14,349 bases of DNA from a bacterium (GTDB lineage Bacteria > Patescibacteriota > Microgenomatia > Levybacterales > UBA12049). Both the position numbers and the translations under genes were made by a program. Below, in pieces: positions 4,614 to 11,835 of the stretch; the stretch's first letter is position 1, and the number at the start of each line of letters is the position of its first letter. The stretch lies in NCBI GenBank assembly GCA_021813005.1, contig JAKAMH010000016.1:1-14349 (forward strand), written 5' to 3'. The notes below the pieces were generated by a model that did no database searches, was not told the DNA's origin, and saw only the letters and a program-made list of their open reading frames with translations.

Positions 4614-7289
4614 TTAAATTTTCCTAAGAGGCTTTTTGGTAGTGGATTTGGCTGGTGTTTTCTGAGTTCCTGTTTGGGCGGAAGCCGTCTTGGAAGATGC
4701 CTTGGTTTTTCCGATTTTTGCTTCCGGTTTGGGTCCGCTCACCGGCTTGAGATGTTCTTCAATATAGGTAGCCGAGGCTATACCGTCTGCGCCGCCTGAG
4801 AAGCGCATCAGGATGACGCCCTGTGTGTCACGGGAAAGGCGTGGTATGGATTTAAGCTCAAGCTTGACAACCTGTCCTGTCCTGGATGTCAGTATAACCT
4901 CTTCAGCATCTGGCGGAATAACCTGGGCGGTGACTACTTTGCCTGTCTTAGTCGTAACTTTAGCTACTTTTACTCCCTGCCCTCCCCGAGACTGGCTGTG
5001 GAACTGGTTGGCGGAGGTTTTCTTTCCCAGGCCGTTTTCCATAATAGTCAGGACGTCAGGATTGTCCCCCTTGATAATTACATCCATGCCGATAACCTGG
5101 TCGCCTCCGACCAGCTTGATACCCCGTACGCCCATGGTGCTTCTTCCGAGCGGCCTGACCGATTTTTCGTTGAATCGGATAGCCTTACCCTCGAGAGTTG
5201 TAATCAAAACATCATTATCACCGGTTGAGATGCTGCTCCAGACAAGTTCATCCTTAGGATCGAGCTTAATGGCGATCATACCATTGCGACGGATATTGGC
5301 AAAGTCAGAGAGTGCCGTCTTTTTTACTGTGCCGTTTCTGGTTGTCAGAAAGACATAGCCCTTGAGCGTGTCTTTACCGTAGGTGATAAAAGACTCCACC
5401 TTCTCCCCTGATTCAATATTCAGGAGGTTAATAATGGCTGTGCCTTTGCTGATGCGGCTGCTTTCTGGAATTTCATAAGCCCTCAGTTGGTAGACCTTCC
5501 CTCGATTGGTAAAGAAAAGAATATTGTCGTGTGCCATGGTGTGGCGGATATGAAATATGCCGTCTTCCTCCTTGGTTGTCATACCGCGCACGCCTTTACC
5601 TCCTCTGTGTTGTGTTTGGAAGCTGTTTAATGACTGTCTCTTAATATAACCGGTATTGGTCAATGTCACGACTGTTGATTCGTTGGGAATGAGATCCTCT
5701 TCTGAAAACTCTCCTACCTTACTTTTGTAGACTTTAGTACGGCGGGTGTCTCCGTATTTTTCTTTCAGCTTCTCAAGTTCTCCCCGTATGACTTCAAGGA
5801 CTTTCTGGGGATGTGCCAGCAGGTCTTCCAGGTAGTCGATGGTTTCCCGTACCATGAGTAGTTCGTCTTCAATCTTTTGCCGTTCTAGTGCCGCAAGACG
5901 ACGAAGTTGCATATCCAATATCGCCACAGATTGAATCTCTGAGAGCTTAAATTTCTCCATGAGATTTTTCTTGGCTTCTTCCTGGTCGCGAGAGGCACGA
6001 ATAGTTGCGATGACTGCATCAATGTGGTCGACAGCGATTTTCAGGCCTTCCAGAATATGCAGTCTGGCTTTTGCCTGCCGCAGCTCAAACTCGGAGCGAC
6101 GCCTGATGACGCCGTAGCGATGTTTTAGATATTCCTCAAGAATCAGTTTGAGGTTGAGTGTCTGTGGCACGCCGTTGACAAGCGCCACCATATTGACCGG
6201 GAAGGTCGTCTGCAGTTGAGTGTGTTTAAAGAGATTGTTGAGGACCTTATTGGGAACCGCATCTCGCTTCAGTTCAATAAAGATACGCATGCCTCGTCTG
6301 TCCGACTCATCTCTCAGGTCAGAGATGCCGTCAAGCTTCTTATCTTTGACCAGATCAGCAATTTTGGTGATGAGCATAGCCTTGTTCACCTGATAGGGAA
6401 TTTCTGTGACAATAATGGCTGATTTTCCTTGTCCGATCTCCTCGATTTCAGCCTTACCTCGAATCAGTACCCGCCCCCGTCCGGTAACGTAGGCATTTCT
6501 GATCTCGGCCGCGTCATAAATAGCGCCGCCGGTTGGGAAATCAGGTCCTTTAACATACTCCAATAATTCCTCGATTGTGACAGCGGACTTCAGGCTGACA
6601 TCTGAGCCGCGGAAAAGTGCCGCCGCGTCCTCGGCAGTGATAATCTCTCCCCGTTTTTCATTTTCTCGGTCGGTTGGTTTTTTCTCAAACGTGGTCCTGC
6701 CGATAAGATAGATAATGGCATCCACTACCTCTGTCAGGTTGTGCGGCGGAATCTTGGTTGCCATACCGACAGCAATTCCCTCACTGCCCATGAGAAGCAG
6801 GTTTGGTAATTTGGCGGGAAGGACGACCGGTTCATTCTGGCTGCCGTCAAAATTGGGAATGAAGGTAACGGTATCCTTGTCAATATCGGTTAAAAGTTCA
6901 GAGGAAATGGCTGCCATACGGGCCTCCGTATAACGCATAGCGGCCGGCGGATCACCATCGACCGAACCGAAGTTCCCCTGTCCGTCGATCAAGGGATAAC
7001 GCATGGCAAAATCCTGGGCCAGTCGGACCATAGCGTCGTAGACCGGCATGTCTCCGTGGGGATGGTATTTTCCCATTACTTCTCCGACGACCGTGGCGCT
7101 TTTTTTGTATTTGGAGGTGTGTGTCAGTCCTATCTCGTGCATGGCAAAGAGGATACGCCGGTGGACCGGTTTCAGCCCGTCGTGCACGTCGGGCAGCGCC
7201 CGCGCTACGATAACAGACATGGCGTAATTGAGGTACGCCTTTCGCATCTCGTCCGTAATATTTGCCGGTTGTAATTTACCAATTTGCAT
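4614..7289 (-). CDS. gyrA: DNA gyrase subunit A
   Basis: The 891-residue protein cuts and rejoins DNA, and with GyrB introduces negative supercoils. The active-site Tyr120 is in AAMRYTEARMA. The quinolone-contact region reads HPHGDMPVYD (76-85), so the E. coli Ser83 and Ala84 positions are Met81 and Pro82 while Asp87 is kept. An insertion of roughly 40 residues (about 196-235) precedes the conserved PDFPTGG. The C-terminal beta-pinwheel has a GyrA box QHRGGKG (560-566) and a degenerate second copy QSRGGQG (766-772), which favour gyrase over ParC. Residues about 847-891 are a Lys/Ser/Thr/Ala-rich basic tail. I start at the ATG at 7289: GGAGA (7296-7300) is well spaced for it, and homology begins at MQIGKLQPANITDEMR. 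An in-frame ATG 6 bases upstream and a TTG at 7337 are less likely. Confidence 0.96.
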   Translation of the reverse strand: MQIGKLQPANITDEMRKAYLNYAMSVIVARALPDVHDGLKPVHRRILFAMHEIGLTHTSKYKKSATVVGEVMGKYHPHGDMPVYDAMVRLAQDFAMRYPLIDGQGNFGSVDGDPPAAMRYTEARMAAISSELLTDIDKDTVTFIPNFDGSQNEPVVLPAKLPNLLLMGSEGIAVGMATKIPPHNLTEVVDAIIYLIGRTTFEKKPTDRENEKRGEIITAEDAAALFRGSDVSLKSAVTIEELLEYVKGPDFPTGGAIYDAAEIRNAYVTGRGRVLIRGKAEIEEIGQGKSAIIVTEIPYQVNKAMLITKIADLVKDKKLDGISDLRDESDRRGMRIFIELKRDAVPNKVLNNLFKHTQLQTTFPVNMVALVNGVPQTLNLKLILEEYLKHRYGVIRRRSEFELRQAKARLHILEGLKIAVDHIDAVIATIRASRDQEEAKKNLMEKFKLSEIQSVAILDMQLRRLAALERQKIEDELLMVRETIDYLEDLLAHPQKVLEVIRGELEKLKEKYGDTRRTKVYKSKVGEFSEEDLIPNESTVVTLTNTGYIKRQSLNSFQTQHRGGKGVRGMTTKEEDGIFHIRHTMAHDNILFFTNRGKVYQLRAYEIPESSRISKGTAIINLLNIESGEKVESFITYGKDTLKGYVFLTTRNGTVKKTALSDFANIRRNGMIAIKLDPKDELVWSSISTGDNDVLITTLEGKAIRFNEKSVRPLGRSTMGVRGIKLVGGDQVIGMDVIIKGDNPDVLTIMENGLGKKTSANQFHSQSRGGQGVKVAKVTTKTGKVVTAQVIPPDAEEVILTSRTGQVVKLELKSIPRLSRDTQGVILMRFSGGADGIASATYIEEHLKPVSGPKPEAKIGKTKASSKTASAQTGTQKTPAKSTTKKPLRKI

Positions 7290-7313
7290 ATACATTCTCC
7301 ACTGAAAACACTG

Positions 7314-7354
7314 TCGCCAGATCACGGACAGACTCAATATCCGCGGTCTGGCGA
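7314..7354 (-). promoter_or_regulatory. Inverted repeat in the ppa-gyrA gap
   Basis: TCGCCAGA and TCTGGCGA are exact 8-base complements (7314-7321 and 7347-7354) and enclose a second 4-bp stem, CGGA/TCCG (7325-7328 and 7340-7343). In the transcript this gives a long hairpin about 25 bases upstream of the gyrA start. No strong T run follows, so it is not a typical terminator. An RNA processing site, a leader regulatory element or a protein-binding dyad are all possible. Confidence 0.4.
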
Positions 7355-7360
7355 AATGTT

Positions 7361-7873
7361 CTACGTCAGTGCATTTTTAACCGCACTGAGTGCCTCCTGT
7401 TTACCTTTCCACTCTTTTAATTTGACCCATTTTCCGGGTTCAAGTGATTTATAGTTTTCGTAAAAGTGTCGTATTTTATTCTTGATTGCCTCAGGAATAT
7501 CTGCAACATCTTGATACTCTCCAAAGAGCGGATCAATTTTTTTGGTCGGGACGGCAATTATTTTTGTATCAATTCCTGCCTCGTCTTCCATTTCAAGCAG
7601 ACCGATGACGACTGAGGGGATGACAGTTCCCGGTGCCACGGAAACGTCGCTTAGCACCATTACGTCAATCGGATCCCCGTCCTCAGCCAGCGTGCTGGGT
7701 ACAAAACCATAATTAAACGGGAATGCCATAGCCGTATAGAGAATTCTATCGACAAACACAAATCCTGTCTCCTTATCGAGCTCATATTTGACATTGCTGC
7801 CTTTGGGGATCTCGATAAAGACATTCAACTCTTCCGGCGGATTCTTTCCGACCGGTAATTGTTTTATGTTCAC
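7361..7873 (-). CDS. ppa: Inorganic pyrophosphatase, family I (soluble)
   Basis: This 170-residue enzyme hydrolyses the pyrophosphate released by DNA, RNA and nucleotide synthesis, pulling those reactions forward. The signature EDGDPIDVMV carries the metal-binding aspartates. FIEIPKGS near residues 19-26, KYELDK, the Arg in VDRILY, FNYGFVP, DEAGIDTKIIAV and HFYENYKSLEPGKW complete the family I active site, with no key residue missing. The length is typical of bacterial PPase (about 170-180). The start is a GTG at 7873-7871, chosen because GGAGGTGA (7878-7885) is an 8-base match to the anti-Shine-Dalgarno complement, one of the strongest ribosome binding sites in the window. The gene lies 71 bases before gyrA in the same direction, and no separate gyrA promoter was found, so the two are probably co-transcribed. 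Confidence 0.96.
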   Translation of the reverse strand: MNIKQLPVGKNPPEELNVFIEIPKGSNVKYELDKETGFVFVDRILYTAMAFPFNYGFVPSTLAEDGDPIDVMVLSDVSVAPGTVIPSVVIGLLEMEDEAGIDTKIIAVPTKKIDPLFGEYQDVADIPEAIKNKIRHFYENYKSLEPGKWVKLKEWKGKQEALSAVKNALT

Positions 7874-7936
7874 TGTCTCACCTCCATTTCTTATTCCTCA
7901 CGTACAACACCTGAGTTTACCCTGTCACACTGACTA

Positions 7937-7987
7937 ATGCAAGCTTGCCCGCGTAAACACTCTTTATTATACCTGATGCAAGCAGGT
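7937..7987 (-). promoter_or_regulatory. ppa-gyrA promoter with overlapping dyads
   Basis: A perfect -10, TATAAT, lies at 7966-7971 on the minus strand, placing the transcript start near 7959 and giving a leader of about 86 bases. No good -35 is seen. An ACCTG/CAGGT dyad (7971-7975 and 7983-7987) abuts the -10 on its upstream side. A 10-base palindrome GCAAGCTTGC (7939-7948) lies just after the start site. ATGCAAGC is repeated directly on the plus strand at 7937-7944 and 7976-7983. Two related elements flanking the start site suggest a regulator-controlled promoter. The dyad could also be the weak 3' end of the preceding gene. Confidence 0.4.
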
Positions 7988-8014
7988 TATGCACCGAGAC
8001 CGGGCGAGCAGGCT

Positions 8015-8593
8015 CTACCAGCTTTCGGCCAAAAATGCGTCATCCTCTGGCAGCTCAGGTATCTCAAACTGCATCGGCAACTTGTCAAAGCTCAGATAAA
8101 GGCTTGAGAGAAGATGCATGTTTTTGATAATCTGCAGCCTCCCCAACGAGGCACTACGCAGCTCTGTCGTGAACCACTTCAGTCCTCCGAAAAACAAGGT
8201 TGACTGCATGTTCTGTCTTGTTTTGGGCTCAAGGTATGAGGAAAACAGAACACGTGTATTCTTGACCCAGAGATTGCAAAGCAACGGGTCTTCCGAATCA
8301 TGCGAAAATCCTTTCAGGAGAATCATGATTTCATAAAAATCTTCCGTCTCTAAATCTCCGATACCAACTAATGCCGGTTTTCCGCCGCGTCCAATTGTGT
8401 AAATTTTTTCCTGCCTTTCATAGGCGCGAGACAAGGCGAAAGCATGAAACTTCACGAAGAGCAAAGACACCTGTCCGATCTGCGGAACATTTCGGATATT
8501 GCTCTCAAAGCTTACACCGTGTCGATGTTTCTCGGTGATAATCGTGTCCCGAGCAGTGAAAAAGGATACGCCCGAAGGTGAATATATTTTCAT
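8015..8593 (-). CDS. Hypothetical protein, 192 residues, downstream of gyrB
   Basis: I do not recognise the family. The protein is soluble-looking, with mixed alpha/beta character and no signal peptide or convincing membrane helix. The N-terminal half contains strands and charged turns (YERQEKIYTIGRGGKPALVG). The middle is helical (ETEDFYEIMILLKGF), and the C-terminus is acidic (EIPELPEDDAFLAESW). The start ATG is 17 bases after the gyrB stop, with no Shine-Dalgarno sequence and no clear promoter, so it is probably read from the gyrB transcript. An uninterrupted 579-base frame in operon position supports a real gene. Its place between gyrB and ppa-gyrA could mean a role linked to gyrase or replication, but that is inference from context only. 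The catalytic motifs of common enzymes are not visible. Confidence 0.65.
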   Translation of the reverse strand: MKIYSPSGVSFFTARDTIITEKHRHGVSFESNIRNVPQIGQVSLLFVKFHAFALSRAYERQEKIYTIGRGGKPALVGIGDLETEDFYEIMILLKGFSHDSEDPLLCNLWVKNTRVLFSSYLEPKTRQNMQSTLFFGGLKWFTTELRSASLGRLQIIKNMHLLSSLYLSFDKLPMQFEIPELPEDDAFLAESW

Positions 8594-8610
8594 CTGGCTG
8601 TGTACAAGCG

Positions 8611-10548
8611 CTAGATATCAAGCGTTGCTGATATGGCATTGCTTTGAATAAAATGCTTGCGCGGCGGTACTTCATTGCCCATAAGCATGGTAAAGACTGC
8701 GTCTGCCTCTTCGGCATCGTCAATGTTGACCTGTTTGAGACTTCTGTTCTCCGGATTCATGGTTGTTTCCCAAAGCTGCTCCGGGTTCATTTCTCCCAGA
8801 CCTTTATAGCGCTGAAGGACAGGAGCAGAGCCGTTTTTCATATTCTTGACGATCTCGTCTTTCTGCTCCTCCCGGTAGGCATAATGGATCTCCTTGCCCC
8901 GCTGGATCTTGAAGAGCGGCGGCATCGCCACATAGAGGTAACCGTTCTGGATGATCTCCGGCATGTGACGGAAGAAAAAGGTTAAAATAAGTGTTTCAAT
9001 ATGTTCGCCGTCTACATCGGCATCTGTCATGATGATGACCCTGTGATAGCGAAGTTTCTCCAGGTTTTTCATGTCTCCGATTCCCATGCCAAGTGCAATA
9101 ATCAGATTCTTAATATCTTCATGCTCGACCATACGGTCCAGTCTGGCTCTCTCCGTGTTGAGAATTTTTCCGCGCAGCGGTAGTATCGCCTGGAATTTCC
9201 TGTCTCTCCCCTGCTTGGCAGAACCGCCAGCAGAGTCGCCTTCAACGAGATACAGTTCCGAAATAGCCGGGTTTTTTTCCTGACAATCGGCCAATTTTCC
9301 CGGAAGCGTTGAACCCTCGAGCGCGCCTTTTCTGATGACTGCTTCTTTGGCTGCCTTGGCCGCCAGTCTTGCCTTGGCGGCGAGATATACCTTCTCCAAA
9401 ATCCGTCTGGCATCAGACGGATTCTCCTCAAAATGCGTTGAGAGTCCTTCCTTGACAATCTGGTTAACAATTTGCTGGACCTCGGAGTTGCCGAGTTTGC
9501 CTTTGGTTTGCCCTTCAAATTGGATCATATCCTGGGGCATCTTAAGGAAGACGACTGAAGTCAACCCTTCCCGGGTATCATCACCGATAATTGAGTCTTC
9601 ATCATTCTTAAACGCTCCGGCTTTCTTACCATAGTCATTAATCACACGGGTGAGGGCCATCTTAAAGCCGGTCAGATGTGTACCACCGTTAATAGTATTA
9701 ATGACGTTAACAAATGATTCAACGTTTTCGGAATAACTGTCGTTATACTGGATAACCACCTCAACCTGCACATCCCCGTCAGTTTTGTTAATGTAGATTG
9801 GTCTATGCAGCGTTTCTTTGTTTTCGTTTAACTTCTCAACCAGCGAGACGATGCCGCCCTCGAAGTAGTAGTTAAGCTCTTTTATCTCCTCTTTACGCTT
9901 GTCCAGGAGATGGAAGTATAGTTTTGGGACCAGATAGGCCCGTTCTCTGATCTGTTTTTTGATGATGTCAAAATCAAATTCACCGGTCTGAAAAATGGAT
10001 GTATCGGGCATGAAAGTGACGGTTGTCCCGGTTTTGGCAGATACAGGAGTAGTAAGCTTACTTTCCTTGACAATTTCCACGGGTGTCTGCGTCTTGCCAA
10101 TCTTGTATTCCTGTCTGTAGATCTTGTTGTCGCGGCGCACCTCGACCCAGAGCCATTGAGAGAGCGCGTTAACGACGGATGAGCCGACTCCGTGCAACCC
10201 TCCCGAGATTTTATATGCTGATCCGCCGAACTTACCGCCGGCATGCAACTTGGTCATCACGACTTCAAGCGCTGACTTCTTGTAGGCCGGCATCATGTCT
10301 ACCGGAATGCCGCGTCCGTCATCTGAAACGCTGGCCGAACCGTCCGGATTGAGAGTAATCCAGACATTTTTGGCGTATCCTGCCAACGCCTCGTCGACGG
10401 AGTTATCAATGATTTCGCGCAGCGACTCATGCAGTCCGGTAATGTCTGTTGACCCGATGTACATGCCGGGACGTTTTCGGACTGGCTCTAACCCTTCAAG
10501 GACCTGGATTTGCTGTGCAGAGTATTCAGAGGAGTTGTTTTTTGCCAT
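8611..10548 (-). CDS. gyrB: DNA gyrase subunit B
   Basis: GyrB is the ATPase half of gyrase. The 645-residue length is typical of GyrB proteins lacking the E. coli insertion. The GHKL ATPase domain has EIIDNSVDEALAG (Glu45, Asn49), DDGRGIP (76-82) and GGLHGVG (116-122). QTKGKLG (347-353) is the transducer lysine region. The TOPRIM domain has EGDSAGGSAKQGRDR from Glu436 and TDADVDG (508-514), then RYKGLGEMNPEQLWETTM. After DVDG the sequence reads EHIETL, where most GyrB proteins have SHIRTL, a mild divergence. The frame extends to 10713, but that would overlap rarA by 131 bases. The ATG at 10548 starts where homology begins and lies just after the promoter at 10558-10586. The upstream neighbour is rarA and the downstream neighbour is an unknown gene. 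Confidence 0.96.
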   Translation of the reverse strand: MAKNNSSEYSAQQIQVLEGLEPVRKRPGMYIGSTDITGLHESLREIIDNSVDEALAGYAKNVWITLNPDGSASVSDDGRGIPVDMMPAYKKSALEVVMTKLHAGGKFGGSAYKISGGLHGVGSSVVNALSQWLWVEVRRDNKIYRQEYKIGKTQTPVEIVKESKLTTPVSAKTGTTVTFMPDTSIFQTGEFDFDIIKKQIRERAYLVPKLYFHLLDKRKEEIKELNYYFEGGIVSLVEKLNENKETLHRPIYINKTDGDVQVEVVIQYNDSYSENVESFVNVINTINGGTHLTGFKMALTRVINDYGKKAGAFKNDEDSIIGDDTREGLTSVVFLKMPQDMIQFEGQTKGKLGNSEVQQIVNQIVKEGLSTHFEENPSDARRILEKVYLAAKARLAAKAAKEAVIRKGALEGSTLPGKLADCQEKNPAISELYLVEGDSAGGSAKQGRDRKFQAILPLRGKILNTERARLDRMVEHEDIKNLIIALGMGIGDMKNLEKLRYHRVIIMTDADVDGEHIETLILTFFFRHMPEIIQNGYLYVAMPPLFKIQRGKEIHYAYREEQKDEIVKNMKNGSAPVLQRYKGLGEMNPEQLWETTMNPENRSLKQVNIDDAEEADAVFTMLMGNEVPPRKHFIQSNAISATLDI

Positions 10549-10557
10549 GTAGGAACC

Positions 10558-10586
10558 ATTATAGAGACCTCTCAGGATAATTTCAA
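10558..10586 (-). promoter_or_regulatory. gyrB promoter nested at the rarA stop codon
   Basis: TTGAAA (10581-10586, one mismatch to TTGACA) is followed after exactly 17 bases by a perfect TATAAT (10558-10563) on the minus strand. This is one of the best sigma70-type promoters in the window. It overlaps the rarA stop (10583-10585). Transcription should begin near 10551, only about 3 bases before the gyrB ATG, so the mRNA would be almost leaderless. No Shine-Dalgarno sequence lies at a usable distance. Confidence 0.65.
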
Positions 10587-11818
10587 CCTGCACTATTCCG
10601 TTTGTTTTCTTTTGGGACAGTAAAAAAAGTTTTGCCTTTGAGTTTTTCAGGAAGAAAGGATTCCTCTGTTGTCGGCCCGACATACTCCTTGGACCACGTG
10701 TAGTCTTTGGCATACCCGAGCTCTTTCATGAGTTTTGTCGGAGCATTTCTCAGGTGCAGCGGAACCGGTTCACCAGGCAGTTCGTAGACTGCCTCTTTTG
10801 CCTTGCCTAGTGCATCTGGTACGGCACGGGATTTTTTGGCAAGCGCGAGATAGATGCAGATATGTGCCAAAATAAGCTGCGCCTCCGGCATGCCAATCTT
10901 ATTGACCGCCTCAAATCCGGCATTCGCCTGAATGAGTGCTCCCCTGTCTGCCAAACCGATATCCTCTGAAGCAAAGATAATCATGCGGCGCGCAATAAAC
11001 TTGGGATCCTCTCCCCCCTCCAGCATACGCGCTAGATAGTAGAGCGCTCCGTCAACACTTGATCCCCGTAGTGATTTGATAAACGCGCTGATGATATTAT
11101 AGTGTTCCTCTGCCTTTTTATCATAAAGTCCTGCCGACTTAGTCTGAAAGATCTCCTCGATAATCCGCGGCGTGATCTCCTTCTCTTTATATGAAGTGGC
11201 TGCAATCTCAATTCCGTTGAGCATGATCCGTGCATCTCCCCCTGCCAAGCGCATGAGTAGCCTCTTTGCCTCTTTTCCCATTTCTTTCTTATATCTCCCA
11301 ATTCCCCGTTCCCGCTCAGATAGCGCCCGGTCAATAATCTTTTCAAGATCGCGCGGTGCGAGGCCGTAGAGGACAAAGACACGGCAGCGGGAAAGGAGCG
11401 CGCCAATTACCTCAAATGACGGGTTTTCGGTGGTAGCCCCAATGAGGAGGATGAGTCCGCTTTCTACATGCGGCAGAAGTGCATCTTGCTGTGCTTTGTT
11501 CCATCTATGGATTTCGTCAATAAAGAGAATTGTCTGTTTGCCCGTCCTTAGGGCTTCATGGGCGAGTGTTACGATCTTCAGCAGATCTTCCTTACCGGTC
11601 GTGACTGCGGAAAGACTGTGAAACTCGGCACCTGTCTCCCGGGCGATCAGCATGGCAAGTGTTGTCTTACCTGACCCGGGCGGCCCCCAGAAAATCATCG
11701 AGAACGGAGCTTTTTTGGCAAGCATGTTGGTGAGGATTTTTCCCTTACCTATGAGATGTTCCTGCCCTACAAACTCTGAAAGCGTTTTCGGCCGCAGGCG
11801 GTATGCGAGGTTATTCAT
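10583..11818 (-). CDS. rarA: Replication-associated recombination AAA+ ATPase RarA (MgsA/WRNIP1 family)
   Basis: RarA is a clamp-loader-like AAA+ ATPase that acts at stalled replication forks. The 411-residue length is slightly short of the usual 430-450. The N-terminal signature LAYRLRPKTLSEFVGQEHL is followed by Walker A GPPGSGKTT (45-53), Walker B LFIDEIHRWNKAQQDALLPH (98-117), sensor 1 GATTENPSFE (127-136) and SRCRVF with the arginine finger region. The C-terminal tetramerisation part has HYNIISAFIKSLRGS, YLARMLEGGEDPKFIARR and ASEDIGLAD, all typical. The family Phe in HRFNKAQQD is Trp106 here. The ATG lies 17 bases after the holB stop, with a TACAAT -10-like hexamer (11825-11830) ending 6 bases before it. 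It may therefore be read both from the holB promoter and from its own leaderless start. Confidence 0.96.
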   Translation of the reverse strand: MNNLAYRLRPKTLSEFVGQEHLIGKGKILTNMLAKKAPFSMIFWGPPGSGKTTLAMLIARETGAEFHSLSAVTTGKEDLLKIVTLAHEALRTGKQTILFIDEIHRWNKAQQDALLPHVESGLILLIGATTENPSFEVIGALLSRCRVFVLYGLAPRDLEKIIDRALSERERGIGRYKKEMGKEAKRLLMRLAGGDARIMLNGIEIAATSYKEKEITPRIIEEIFQTKSAGLYDKKAEEHYNIISAFIKSLRGSSVDGALYYLARMLEGGEDPKFIARRMIIFASEDIGLADRGALIQANAGFEAVNKIGMPEAQLILAHICIYLALAKKSRAVPDALGKAKEAVYELPGEPVPLHLRNAPTKLMKELGYAKDYTWSKEYVGPTTEESFLPEKLKGKTFFTVPKENKRNSAG

Positions 11819-11824
11819 GGCCGT

Positions 11825-11830
11825 ATTGTA
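11825..11830 (-). promoter_or_regulatory. Possible -10 element for rarA
   Basis: TACAAT on the minus strand matches the -10 consensus at 5 of 6 positions and ends 6 bases before the rarA ATG. No convincing -35 is found at 15-18 bases. The spacing equals that of the holB and DUF5678-like promoters, which is the main support. Confidence 0.35.
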
Positions 11831-11835
11831 ACAGA

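Noticed and set aside
4813..5358. 181-residue plus-strand frame opposite gyrA
   Set aside because: It is antisense to the conserved GyrA pinwheel, its low-complexity Ser/Leu/Pro-rich content is typical of a shadow frame, and no start signals are visible.
7290..7337. gyrA start at the TTG at 7337
   Set aside because: The residues before MQIGKLQ lack homology, and GGAGA is spaced for the ATG at 7289.
9102..9518. 138-residue minus-strand frame inside gyrB
   Set aside because: It is in an alternate frame of the conserved TOPRIM region, with a basic, Arg/Ser-rich composition typical of shadow frames.
4614..10548. ParC/ParE (topoisomerase IV) instead of GyrA/GyrB
   Set aside because: A near-canonical GyrA box (QHRGGKG) and a six-bladed-type C-terminal domain favour gyrase, and no second type II topoisomerase pair is present in the window.
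10549..10713. gyrB extended upstream to 10713
   Set aside because: It would overlap rarA by 131 bases. GyrB homology and the promoter spacing both point to the ATG at 10548.
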